13,809 nt of DNA, taken from assembly GCA_964650975.1 (NCBI GenBank), contig CAZYWA010000181.1, forward strand, positions 1 to 13,809, read 5' to 3'. Every line of letters begins with the position of its first letter. Position 1 is the first letter of the stretch. Source of the DNA: CAZYWA01 sp964650975 [NCBI: uncultured bacterium] (GTDB lineage: Bacteria; JADJOY01). The notes beneath the pieces were generated by a model, which saw only the letters and a list, made by a program, of their open reading frames with translations, was not told the DNA's origin and did not search any database. Position numbers and translations under genes: made by a program. This document shows, in pieces, positions 6,931 through 13,750 of this stretch.

Positions 6931-7935
6931 CTACCGCGGCGGTGCCGCGCCGAGGGCGCCGGCGGGCGCCGGCTCGAAGGTGGGCTCGGTCTCGTAACCG
7001 TCGGAGCGGGTGAGCCAGTCGACCGTGCTGCCGTCGGCGGCGGCGAGCGCCAGGTGCCACGGCGTGCTCCCGTCCGGGCCGGAATCTTTCGCCGGCGCCG
7101 TGGCGAACGCGATGAAGCGGCCGTCCTTGCTCCACGCCGGGTAGTAGTCGACGGTGTCGGTGGGGGTGATGCGGCGCACGTTTTGACCATCGAGGCCCAT
7201 GACCGCGATGTCGCCTCGACCATCCCAGCGCACCGTGACGAAGGCGAGGAGATCGGCGACCGGCGACGCGTCGGGCCGGCAGGCGCTCGGATCGTCGGTG
7301 AGCCGGCGCGACTGACCGCTCGCGAGGTCGAGCACGTGGACTTGCCAGCCGTGCGAGTCGCCACCGGTGTACGCGACGCTCCGGCCGTCGCGAGTCACGG
7401 CAGCGTGGGCGCTGCGTCCCTGGCTCGAGCCGACCAGCACCGTTTCGCTTCCGCCCGCGAGTGCCTGGGCCAGGATCTCGGAGCTTTGATCCTCGGCTCC
7501 GCGTGTGTGGATCAGGATCCCGCCGTCGGGTGTCAGCACGGGATCGCGAGGGTCCGGGCCTTCCGCGATCACCGGCTCGCGCGCGCCGCTTGCCAGGTCC
7601 ACGCGAAAGATGGACCGCGATCCTTCCGGGCCGTGGACGTAGTAGATCGATCGCCCGTCGGGCGCGAAGGCGGGATAGCGGTCGTCGGCGGGGTCGTCGG
7701 TGAGGCGTCGCGTCGCGCGCGTGGCCGGGTCGAAGAGGTAGATGTCGACGTTGCCCTGGCGCCCGGCCTCGAAGGCAATGGGACCAGGAAGGCGTGCGAC
7801 CGCATCCGGGTTCCATTCGATCCCGGTGTCGTCGACCGGCTTGGCGCTCGAGCCGCCGCAGCCAGCGAGCCCGCTCTCGAGCAACAGCCCGAGCCCCAGC
7901 GCCGCCGCCCACCTTCGCGTTTCCCGCCGAGCCAT
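6931..7935 (-). CDS. TolB-like six-bladed beta-propeller lipoprotein
   Basis: The 334-residue product begins with RRETRR, a hydrophobic run and the lipobox LAGC, so cleavage before C26 and lipid anchoring in the envelope are predicted. The mature part consists of six PD40/WD40-like TolB repeats, with blades near residues 52-100, 105-145, 152-191, 196-234, 241-279 and 292-321. Each carries a variant of YPAFAPDGRSIYYV followed by a D-x-A-(S/T)-G turn and a RRLTDDP-type strand. Six blades make a complete propeller like that of TolB, but the N-terminal TolB domain is absent and no Tol/Pal genes are nearby, so it is not TolB itself. The role is probably protein or ligand binding at the periplasmic face; no catalytic residues are recognisable. 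Its stop lies 10 bp from the convergent AraC stop. Confidence 0.88.
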   Translation of the reverse strand: MARRETRRWAAALGLGLLLESGLAGCGGSSAKPVDDTGIEWNPDAVARLPGPIAFEAGRQGNVDIYLFDPATRATRRLTDDPADDRYPAFAPDGRSIYYVHGPEGSRSIFRVDLASGAREPVIAEGPDPRDPVLTPDGGILIHTRGAEDQSSEILAQALAGGSETVLVGSSQGRSAHAAVTRDGRSVAYTGGDSHGWQVHVLDLASGQSRRLTDDPSACRPDASPVADLLAFVTVRWDGRGDIAVMGLDGQNVRRITPTDTVDYYPAWSKDGRFIAFATAPAKDSGPDGSTPWHLALAAADGSTVDWLTRSDGYETEPTFEPAPAGALGAAPPR

Positions 7936-7973
7936 CGGCAGATGCTAACAGCGTGTCGAAAGCGCCGTCGCGC

Positions 7974-8035
7974 CCTGGCCCGGCTATTCATGAAGCCCGA
8001 GGGGTACTGTCTCACCTTGCCCACCTGGCCCGGCT
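7974..8035. repeat. 12-bp direct repeat CCTGGCCCGGCT, two copies 50 bp apart
   Basis: Identical 12-mers lie at 7974-7985 and 8024-8035. The intervening 38 bp contain TTCATGAA and a less GC-rich stretch than the surroundings. The function is unknown; a regulator-binding pair or the remnant of an inserted element are both possible. Confidence 0.4.
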
Positions 8036-8042
8036 CGGGCGA

Positions 8043-8082
8043 CGGACGTCCGGTGGCTGTGCGCGGGTGCTCGAGCCCGCGC
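8043..8082. repeat. palindrome CGGACGTCCG followed by a 7-bp inverted repeat
   Basis: CGGACGTCCG (8043-8052) is a perfect 10-bp palindrome. Just after it, GCGCGGG (8061-8067) and CCCGCGC (8076-8082) form a 7-bp stem with an 8-nt loop; GGTG before and CACC after could extend the pairing across a bulge. It may be an operator or an RNA hairpin. In DNA this GC-rich, part of the symmetry can arise by chance. Confidence 0.4.
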
Positions 8083-8147
8083 CACCCGGACGCACTCGCT
8101 GGGTGTGAGCCCCCATCGCGCGGGCGAATGCAGGCGAGGCGAGCGCA

Positions 8148-8164
8148 CGATCGAGTCTCGATCG
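8148..8164. promoter_or_regulatory. 17-bp operator-like palindrome CGATCGAG-T-CTCGATCG
   Basis: Two perfect 8-bp arms (8148-8155 and 8157-8164) flank a single central T. This odd-length dyad has the geometry of a dimeric repressor site. It lies 151 bp upstream of the M20 peptidase start in the divergent region. No regulator is assigned. Confidence 0.4.
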
Positions 8165-8171
8165 CGGCCGA

Positions 8172-8189
8172 GCCGTGCCCGAGCACGGC
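8172..8189. repeat. 7-bp hairpin with CCGA loop
   Basis: GCCGTGC (8172-8178) and GCACGGC (8183-8189) pair perfectly around a 4-nt loop, 7 bp after the preceding palindrome. It could be part of a leader structure or a binding site; no partner sequence is seen. Confidence 0.35.
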
Positions 8190-8314
8190 CATCGGACGGC
8201 CGGCGCCCGAGCCGACGATCGAGAAAACTGCGACCCGCCGCCCGGGCAGCTGCCTAGCGCCGGGAACCACCGCACTCGTCTACACTCGCCGCAACGATTC
8301 GGAGGATCTTCTCG

Positions 8315-9664
8315 ATGACGTTGCCCACCGACTGGAAGCCGATCCTCGACGAGGCGCAGCGGCACTTCGTGAACCTGCTGCGCATCGACACGACCAATCC
8401 GCCGGGCAACGAAGCGCTCGCGGTCGACTACCTGCGCTCGGTGCTCACGCGGGAGGGGCTCGAGTGCACGGTGATCGACACCGCACCGGGCCGTTCGTGC
8501 ATCACCAGCCGCTTGAAGGGCGCGCAGCGCGACACCGGCCTCATGATGACCAGCCACCTCGACGTGGTGCCGGTCGATCGCGAGCACTGGCGCGCCGATC
8601 CGTTCGGCGGCGAGATCGTGGACGGCGACATCTACGGCCGCGGCGCCATCGACATGAAGAACGTGACCGCGTACTCGCTCGCGACGTTCCTCGCCGCCAA
8701 GCGCCAGGGCTGGAAGCTCGAGCACGACCTGGTGTTCAACGCGTTCGCCGACGAGGAAGCGGGCTGCACGTACGGCTCGCGCTTCCTGGTCGAGAAGCAT
8801 CCCGAGCTGATCGCGTGCAAGTACGCGTTGAACGAGCTGGGCGGCTTCACGCTGCACCTGGGCGGCCACCGGCTCTATCCGGTGCAAGTCGCGGAAAAGG
8901 GCTTCGTTTGGCTGAAGATGCGCGTCCAGGGCGATCCCGGCCACGGCTCGATGCCGCACCGCAACAACGCGGTCGTGAAGCTCTCTCGTGCCATCGACAA
9001 GCTCGACCGCGTGTCGACGCCGCTCAAGGTCCACCCCATCATCGACGGCTTCCTCGACGAGATGGGGAAGGCGCTGGGTCCGGTGCCGGCGCTGTTTCTC
9101 AAGCTCGCGCGCCATCCCGCGTTCTCGGACCTGATCTTGAAGCGCGTGCTGCCCGACAAGGAAAAGGCCAAGGTGATCTACGCTTCGCTCCACGACACCG
9201 TGAACCCCACCGGCCTCGCGGCGGGCAAGAAAGTGAACGTGATCCCGTCGGTCGCGGAAGTGACGCTCGATTGCCGTGTGATGCCGGGCACGACCCGCGA
9301 CGAGCTGATCCGCGAGATCACCGACATCGTCGGCCCGGGCTTCACCTTCGAGGTGGTGAACGAAGGCATGGCGATCGTGCAGCCGTTCCAGTCGCCGATG
9401 TGGGACGTGCTGTGCCGCACCATCGAGGAGCGCGATCCGGGCGCGCGCGCCATCCCGTATCTGATCGTCGGTCTCACCGACGACGCCGAGCTCTCCAAGC
9501 TCGGCATCCGCACCTACGGCTTCTCGCCGGTCAAGTTTCCCGCCGGGCTCGAGTTCTCGAGCCTTTACCACGGTCACAACGAGCGCATCCCGGTGGATGG
9601 CTTCCGCTGGGGCGTGCAGACGTTTCTCGAGGCGGTGCACCGCTACTGCGTCGCCGCCGGCTGA
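8315..9664 (+). CDS. M20-family zinc metallopeptidase/amidohydrolase
   Basis: The 449-residue product is an M20 (ArgE/DapE/CPG2-type) di-zinc amidohydrolase without a signal peptide, so probably cytoplasmic. The catalytic domain shows TSHLDVVP (H81, D83), GRGAIDMKN (D113), the ADEEAG pair with catalytic E147 and ligand E148, an acidic E174 in NELGG, and the closing HGHNERI (H419, H421). The inserted dimerisation domain spans about 190-345. It hydrolyses an acyl-amino-acid or small-peptide amide bond; the length and LLRIDTTNPPGNE start fit the general M20/M25/M40 and PM20D1-like group more than true DapE or ArgE. The ATG at 8315 has GGAGGA 8 nt upstream. It heads a run of four plus-strand genes, with the HisE-like gene starting 16 bp after its stop. 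Confidence 0.93.
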   Translation: MTLPTDWKPILDEAQRHFVNLLRIDTTNPPGNEALAVDYLRSVLTREGLECTVIDTAPGRSCITSRLKGAQRDTGLMMTSHLDVVPVDREHWRADPFGGEIVDGDIYGRGAIDMKNVTAYSLATFLAAKRQGWKLEHDLVFNAFADEEAGCTYGSRFLVEKHPELIACKYALNELGGFTLHLGGHRLYPVQVAEKGFVWLKMRVQGDPGHGSMPHRNNAVVKLSRAIDKLDRVSTPLKVHPIIDGFLDEMGKALGPVPALFLKLARHPAFSDLILKRVLPDKEKAKVIYASLHDTVNPTGLAAGKKVNVIPSVAEVTLDCRVMPGTTRDELIREITDIVGPGFTFEVVNEGMAIVQPFQSPMWDVLCRTIEERDPGARAIPYLIVGLTDDAELSKLGIRTYGFSPVKFPAGLEFSSLYHGHNERIPVDGFRWGVQTFLEAVHRYCVAAG

Positions 9665-9680
9665 CGGCCGAGGATCGAGG

Positions 9681-10025
9681 ATGGTGGACCCCGCGACGGT
9701 GCTCGACGAGCTGGTGCGGGTGATTCACGCGCGGCGCGACGCCGATCCAGCGGAGTCCTACACCGCGCGTCTGCTTCAGGCCGGCCTTCCCGCGATCGGC
9801 GGCAAGGTGCTCGAAGAGGCGGACGAGCTCGTGGATGCGGCCGTGGGTGCCGCGCGCGGCGACGCGGCGCCGGGCGACGTGGCGCACGAGGCGGCCGATC
9901 TCGTCTACCATGCGCTGGTGCTTCTCGAGGCGAGCGGTGTCCGCTGGGACGAAGTGATCGCCGAGCTGGCTCGCCGATCCGGCCGCTCGGGATTGGCCGA
10001 GAAAGCATCCCGGACGGATGGGTGA
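9681..10025 (+). CDS. hisE: HisE-like phosphoribosyl-ATP pyrophosphatase, stand-alone
   Basis: The 114-residue product has the all-alpha MazG/HisE fold. It begins with SYTARLLQAG, which is typical of HisE, then gives KVLEEADELVDAA with the metal-binding E45, E46 and E49, and HEAADLVYHALVLL with E70 and D73, completing the EExxE...ExxD signature. HisE hydrolyses phosphoribosyl-ATP to phosphoribosyl-AMP and pyrophosphate, the second step of histidine synthesis. Length and motifs fit HisE better than MazG. No other histidine gene is in the window; a house-cleaning nucleotide pyrophosphatase role is a less likely alternative. The ATG at 9681 gives the normal family length and has GAGG 7 nt upstream; the longer frame from 9597 overlaps the peptidase. 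The stop overlaps an alternative start of the next gene. Confidence 0.85.
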   Translation: MVDPATVLDELVRVIHARRDADPAESYTARLLQAGLPAIGGKVLEEADELVDAAVGAARGDAAPGDVAHEAADLVYHALVLLEASGVRWDEVIAELARRSGRSGLAEKASRTDG

Positions 10026-10092
10026 GCGGCTCGACCGGCTGGTCGAGCGCGTGGCGCTCTACCTGAGCGGCTGGCACGACCACGTGAGCCCC

Positions 10093-10097
10093 GGGAG
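10093..10097 (+). promoter_or_regulatory. ribosome binding site deciding the SDR start
   Basis: GGGAG lies 7 nt before the ATG at 10105. The competing ATG at 10018 overlaps the HisE stop and would add 29 residues before the Rossmann fold. Confidence 0.5.
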
Positions 10098-10104
10098 ACA
10101 GGCG

Positions 10105-11007
10105 ATGGGTGAGTCGCGGGACGGTGCGGTCGGCGTGAGAGGCGTCGATTCCGCGCCGTTCGCGCACGTCTTCGGCGGCAAGAGCGCCATCGTGACCGGT
10201 GGGGCGTCGGGTATCGGGCGCTCTCTCTCGCTGCAGCTTGCGTCGTCCGGTGCCGCGGTGGTGGTCGCGGACCTGAACGAGGACGGCGCGCGCGCCGTGG
10301 CGCAGTCGATCGTGGGCGCGGGCCACCGCGCGAGCCATGCGGCGCTCGACGTGACCGACGCGTCCGTGGTGCAGCAGCTCGTCGATCGAGTGGTGCGCGA
10401 TCACGGCCGGCTCGACTTCATGTTCAACAACGCCGGCATCCTGATCGGCGGACCGCTCGAGGACATGACCGCCGCGCACTGGGACCGCCTGGTGGGCGTC
10501 AACCTCATGGGCGTGATCCACGGAGTTCGAGCCGCCTATCCGGTGATGGTCCGGCAGCGATCGGGCCACATCGTCAACACCGCGTCGCTCGCCGGCCTCG
10601 CGCCCACGCCGTGGACCGCCGTCTATTCGATGACCAAGCACGCGGTGCTCGGCCTCTCGACCTCGCTCTGGGGAGAAGCGGCCGACAAGGGGGTGTGCGT
10701 GTCGGCGGTTTGCCCCGGCTTCATCGACACCGGGATCTTCCGCGCCGGCACCTATCTCTCGAGCGGCCCGAAAACACTCTTCGAGGTCGCCGGCTTCAAG
10801 CCCACTCCCCCCGACGCGTGCGCGCGGGCGATCCTGCGCGGAGTCGCGCGGCGCAAGCCGATCATCCTGGTGACGCCCGAGACCTGGCTCACGTCCTTCT
10901 TTCAGCGCCTCTCACCGGGCCTCATCCTGCACCTGGCGCGCTGGCGCGCGCGCCGCCTCTTGAACGAGCTTCCTCAGACCTCGAACCAGCGATCGGCGGT
11001 GTCATGA
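10105..11007 (+). CDS. short-chain dehydrogenase/reductase (SDR)
   Basis: The 300-residue product is a classical SDR oxidoreductase. The cofactor motif TGGASGIG is at 31-38; the acidic D-L-N after the second strand (VVVADLN) suggests NAD(H) preference. NNAG is at 108-111, and the catalytic S161, Y174 and K178 are in NTAS and YSMTK. It is longer than the usual 250 residues because of a C-terminal extension with an LTSFFQRLSPGLILHLARW amphipathic segment that may touch the membrane. Relatives act on lipids, steroids or other hydrophobic alcohols and ketones; the substrate is unknown. A start at 10018 would overlap the HisE stop by 8 bp and is possible. The stop overlaps the start of the transporter gene (ATGA), which implies translational coupling. 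Confidence 0.93.
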   Translation: MGESRDGAVGVRGVDSAPFAHVFGGKSAIVTGGASGIGRSLSLQLASSGAAVVVADLNEDGARAVAQSIVGAGHRASHAALDVTDASVVQQLVDRVVRDHGRLDFMFNNAGILIGGPLEDMTAAHWDRLVGVNLMGVIHGVRAAYPVMVRQRSGHIVNTASLAGLAPTPWTAVYSMTKHAVLGLSTSLWGEAADKGVCVSAVCPGFIDTGIFRAGTYLSSGPKTLFEVAGFKPTPPDACARAILRGVARRKPIILVTPETWLTSFFQRLSPGLILHLARWRARRLLNELPQTSNQRSAVS

Positions 11008-12290
11008 GCGATCGAACGGCTGCTCCGATGGATCCCGCACTCCGCTCCTGGCGCACGCGGATCTTCGCCAGCACGTACCTCTGCTACGCGGGGATGTACT
11101 TCTGCCGCAAGCCGTTCTACGTGGCCAAGGCGAGCCTGGGTGAGCACTTTCACCTGAGCGCCACGGCGCTCGGCTGGCTGGGCAGCGCTTATCTGGTGGC
11201 GTACACGATCGGACAGTTCGTGGCGGGCGGCGTGGGGAACAAGGTGGGGCCGCGGCTGACGCTGATCGGCGGGATGGCGGCGTCGGTGGTGGCGAACCTG
11301 GTGTTCGGCGTCACGGATGTCTATGCGCTGTTCGTCGTCGCGATGATCGTGAACGGCCTCGGTCAGTCGACGGGCTGGTCGGGCGGCGTGGGGACCATGG
11401 GGAACTGGTTCCACAAGCGCGAGCGCGGCACGGTGATGGGCTGGTGGGCCACGAACTACCAGCTGGGCGGATTCGCCGCGACCTTCCTGGCGTCGTGGTT
11501 GCTCGGGCACTACGGTTTCCGGTCGAGCTTCTTCGGCGGAGCCGTGGTTCTCTTCGCGGTCCTGGTGTTCTTCATCCCGAATCAGCGCAATCGGCCCGAG
11601 GACGTGGGATTGCCGCCCGTCGAGGATCCCGAAGAAGAGGATGCGGCGGGAGAACCGGTGGAGCCGGCCGCGGCGAACAGTGGCTGGAGTCGCGACGCGA
11701 TCATCACGGTGCTCTTGGTGGGTACCTTCTATTTCTTCGTGAAGTTCATCCGCTACGCGCTGTGGTCGTGGGTGCCCTACTTCCTCAAGCTCAACTACTC
11801 GATGACCGCCGAGAACAGCGGTTATTTCTCGACGCTCTTCGACCTGGCCGGCATCCCCGGCGTGGTCATCGCCGGCTGGCTCTCCGACCGGTTCTTCCGC
11901 TCGCGCCGTACCATCGTGAGCTTCGTGTTCCTGCTCGGGCTCACCGGCTCGTGCCTGGTGATGTGGAAGCTGGGTGGAACCGCGGTGTGGATCTTCGCGA
12001 CCAGCCTGGCGCTGATCGGCTTCACCCTCTACGGTCCCGACGCGCTCATGACCGGCGCGGGAGCGATCGAGGTGGGCTCGCGAGCGAATGCGACGCTCGC
12101 CGCGGGCATCATCAACGGCATGGGCCAGGTGGGTGCCGTGGTGCAGGAGCTGGCGATCGGCAAGCTCTACGACAAGCTCCACGGCGATCTGGGGCCGATC
12201 TTCATGCTGCTGCTGGGCTCGGCGGTGATGTCGGCCGTGCTGCTGGGAGTGGTGCTGATTCGAAACCGCCTCGGACGTTCCAGCCTGTGA
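11004..12290 (+). CDS. OPA-family MFS transporter (GlpT/UhpT-like)
   Basis: The 428-residue product has twelve hydrophobic segments in two halves joined by an acidic loop (about 197-228), the MFS layout. It belongs to the organophosphate:phosphate antiporter group: YLCYAGMYFCRKPFYVAK (24-41) is the N-terminal signature. By alignment from memory, R35 and R250 (FIRYALWSWVP) correspond to the two phosphate-binding arginines of E. coli GlpT. IPGVVIAGWLSDRFFRSRR and the LYGPDALM segment also match. The TM5 position occupied by His in GlpT reads NYQLGG, with Tyr. Uptake of a sugar phosphate or other phosphorylated metabolite in exchange for phosphate is the likely role; relatives can be sensors or act on other anions. 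The ATG overlaps the SDR stop by 4 bp. Confidence 0.92.
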   Translation: MSDRTAAPMDPALRSWRTRIFASTYLCYAGMYFCRKPFYVAKASLGEHFHLSATALGWLGSAYLVAYTIGQFVAGGVGNKVGPRLTLIGGMAASVVANLVFGVTDVYALFVVAMIVNGLGQSTGWSGGVGTMGNWFHKRERGTVMGWWATNYQLGGFAATFLASWLLGHYGFRSSFFGGAVVLFAVLVFFIPNQRNRPEDVGLPPVEDPEEEDAAGEPVEPAAANSGWSRDAIITVLLVGTFYFFVKFIRYALWSWVPYFLKLNYSMTAENSGYFSTLFDLAGIPGVVIAGWLSDRFFRSRRTIVSFVFLLGLTGSCLVMWKLGGTAVWIFATSLALIGFTLYGPDALMTGAGAIEVGSRANATLAAGIINGMGQVGAVVQELAIGKLYDKLHGDLGPIFMLLLGSAVMSAVLLGVVLIRNRLGRSSL

Positions 12291-12399
12291 CGGATCGAAG
12301 CGCGGTCCTCCCGGGAGCGATCCACGGCGGAACGCGCACGTACCCCGCGACCCGGCGCGGGACGAGAACAGCCGGTGCTCTACCCACGACGGCGTCGCG

Positions 12400-12420
12400 C
12401 GCGCTCGACGATCGAGCGCG
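12400..12420 (+). terminator. 9-bp perfect hairpin downstream of the transporter operon
   Basis: CGCGCTCGA (12400-12408) and TCGAGCGCG (12412-12420) pair perfectly around CGA, 109 bp past the OPA transporter stop. There is no T-tract after it, so it would be an atypical terminator or a 3'-end stabiliser. The distance from the stop lowers confidence. Confidence 0.35.
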
Positions 12421-12456
12421 GGAGCTCGCGCTTCTTGGCTCGATCCTGGGTGTTGA

Positions 12457-12486
12457 TTGACTCGTCGATCGGCAGGGCGGTAGCGT
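12457..12486 (+). promoter_or_regulatory. candidate promoter for the ferritin-like gene
   Basis: TTGACT (12457-12462, five of six matches to the -35) and TAGCGT (12481-12486, three of six to the -10) are 18 bp apart. A start near 12493 would give a leader of about 56 nt. The spacing is acceptable but the -10 is weak, as is common in GC-rich genomes. Confidence 0.35.
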
Positions 12487-12535
12487 GATCGAGCGACCGG
12501 GACAGGCTGCGAGCAGAACGCCGTCCCAGGCCGAT

Positions 12536-12541
12536 GGGAGG
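12536..12541 (+). promoter_or_regulatory. ribosome binding site fixing the ferritin-like start
   Basis: GGGAGG lies 7 nt before the ATG at 12549. It overlaps the other in-frame ATG at 12534, which has no such site and would add only five residues. Confidence 0.7.
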
Positions 12542-12548
12542 ACCCGCC

Positions 12549-13577
12549 ATGACCCTGCTGCCCGAGCACAGGCGCCAGATCGAGAGCTATGGCCGCATCG
12601 ACCTTCCCGCCGACCAGGGCGAGACGTTGCGGCGGCTGCAGGACGTCGACGTGCCGCTCACGCTGCACTGGCAGTGGGATTACTCGATGGGCGAGGAGCA
12701 GCTCCGCGCCCTCTACGAGAAGGGCAAGAACGGCCAGTGGAACGCGCAGACCGACGTCGACTGGTCGATTCCGCTCGACGACGGTGACTGGATCGCGTCG
12801 CCCGAGAGCTCGATCCTCGCCAACACGCTCACGATCACCGGAGCGTCCGACGACGTCCGGAAGCGCGCGGTGATCGACGAGATCGCGTTCACGATGTCGC
12901 AGCTGCTGCACGGCGAGCAGGCGGCGTTGCAGCTCACGGCGCAGCTGGTGAACGCGGTTCCCGAGATGGACGCCAAGTTCTACGCGGCGAGCCAGGTGAT
13001 CGACGAGGCCCGCCACTGCGAGGTGTTCTCGAGCTTCCTGCTGCGCAAGTACGGCGAGGTGATCCCGGTCGAGCCGGTGCTCAAGTACTTGCTCGACAAG
13101 CTCCTCGGGGCCGACGTCTGGTGGAAGAAAGCCGTCGGGATGCAGGTGCTCTTCGAAGGCGTGGCGCTCGGCATCTTCGCCGGGCTCGAGCAGAACGTTC
13201 GGAACCCGTTGCTCCGGGACATCATCCGGCGCGTGACCATCGACGAGGCCCGTCACGCCGCCTTCGGCGTGCACTCGCTGCGCCGCCACTTACCGCGGCT
13301 CTCGTCCGTGGAGCGCGACGATCTGGAGGACTGGACCTTCGAGATCCTCGAGTGCCTGTTCAATTCGGCCGGGAAGGGCATGACCGAGCTCTTGGGCCCG
13401 CGCTACGGCCTCGATCCGGCGCGACTGCTGCGAGGCACCCTGCGCTCGGACGGCTGGAAGATGAGTCAGATGTACGTCTACGGGCACACGGTGCTGCCCA
13501 ACCTCAAGAACCTGGGAATCCTCACCGAGCGCACCCGCCCGGCTTACGTGGGTCTGGGGTTGCTGCCGGAAGCGTGA
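12549..13577 (+). CDS. diiron ferritin-like (R2/AurF-like) protein
   Basis: The 342-residue product is mostly helical and carries a complete R2-type diiron ligand set: E123 in LLHGEQ, E153 and H156 in IDEARH, E204 in LFEGVA, and E233 and H236 in the second IDEARH. This E...ExxH...E...ExxH order is shared by ribonucleotide reductase R2, AurF-like N-oxygenases and related ferritin-like oxygenases. The tyrosine environment and C-terminal features of true R2 are not evident, and no large reductase subunit is nearby. An oxygen-activating oxidase or hydroxylase is therefore likelier, but the substrate is unknown. About 100 residues precede the four-helix core and include LTLHWQWDYSMGEEQL. The gene appears to be a single unit with its own leader. 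Confidence 0.88.
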   Translation: MTLLPEHRRQIESYGRIDLPADQGETLRRLQDVDVPLTLHWQWDYSMGEEQLRALYEKGKNGQWNAQTDVDWSIPLDDGDWIASPESSILANTLTITGASDDVRKRAVIDEIAFTMSQLLHGEQAALQLTAQLVNAVPEMDAKFYAASQVIDEARHCEVFSSFLLRKYGEVIPVEPVLKYLLDKLLGADVWWKKAVGMQVLFEGVALGIFAGLEQNVRNPLLRDIIRRVTIDEARHAAFGVHSLRRHLPRLSSVERDDLEDWTFEILECLFNSAGKGMTELLGPRYGLDPARLLRGTLRSDGWKMSQMYVYGHTVLPNLKNLGILTERTRPAYVGLGLLPEA

Positions 13578-13701
13578 GCGGTTGTAGACGAGAGAGCCTC
13601 AGCTCGGTTTACCGGCATGCGTGGCGGGAAACGCCGCTCGTCGCCGTCGCAAGGTCGCGCTCACCGCTCGAGCGTCTGTGCCTGGTCGCCATCGCCCGGA
13701 G

Positions 13702-13721
13702 GGCTGCGGTCCCTCGCAGCC
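13702..13721. repeat. hairpin A, loop GTCCCT
   Basis: GGCTGCG (13702-13708) and CGCAGCC (13715-13721) form a perfect 7-bp stem with the loop GTCCCT. The loop is the exact reverse complement of the loop of hairpin B, 30 bp downstream. Confidence 0.65.
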
Positions 13722-13750
13722 GCAGGCGTGCATCTCGGTTCAGGCGCTGC

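Larger units (their letters stand above)
7936..8314. other. 379-bp intergenic region without a gene, rich in palindromes
   Basis: No credible coding sequence is seen on either strand; open frames here are read-through from shadows. The segment separates the divergent lipoprotein and M20 peptidase genes, so both promoters should lie in it. A TACACT hexamer at 8281-8286 could be a -10 for the peptidase gene, but no -35 fits. Four perfect symmetric elements occur between 8043 and 8189 and are listed separately, plus a 12-bp direct repeat (7974-7985 and 8024-8035). The TTCATGAA palindrome at 7986-7993 is next to the first repeat copy. Confidence 0.6.
12291..12548. other. 258-bp intergenic region before the ferritin-like gene
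   Basis: No gene is supported on either strand. It contains the hairpin at 12400-12420, a candidate promoter at 12457-12486 and a weak inverted repeat GGATCG/CGATCC (12292-12297 and 12318-12323) directly after the transporter stop. A short minus-strand stretch resembles a tRNA D-arm, but the rest of a tRNA is missing. Confidence 0.55.

Noticed and set aside
7986-8035. Possible insertion sequence end
   Set aside because: There is only a short palindrome and a direct repeat, with no transposase fragment, no matching inverted end and no target duplication that can be defined.
7936-8270. Minus-strand frame reading through the intergenic region towards the lipoprotein gene
   Set aside because: The translation is Arg/Ser-rich, lacks a ribosome binding site and continues out of frame inside the lipoprotein gene.
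6850-9723. 957-codon plus-strand open frame
   Set aside because: It runs across the lipoprotein gene in antisense, the intergenic gap and the M20 gene out of frame. No coherent domain is seen.
10611-11003. N-terminal extension of the OPA transporter
   Set aside because: The extra codons are the SDR gene read out of frame. The ATG at 11004 starts just before the family signature.
12361-12400. tRNA-like D-arm on the minus strand (GGGTAGAGCACC)
   Set aside because: No acceptor stem, anticodon arm or T-arm consensus can be placed at the required spacing, so it is a chance match.
10974-13289. 771-codon minus-strand open frame
   Set aside because: It is antisense to the OPA transporter and the ferritin-like gene, whose motifs are unambiguous; its translation is dominated by His/Arg/Glu/Gly repeats.
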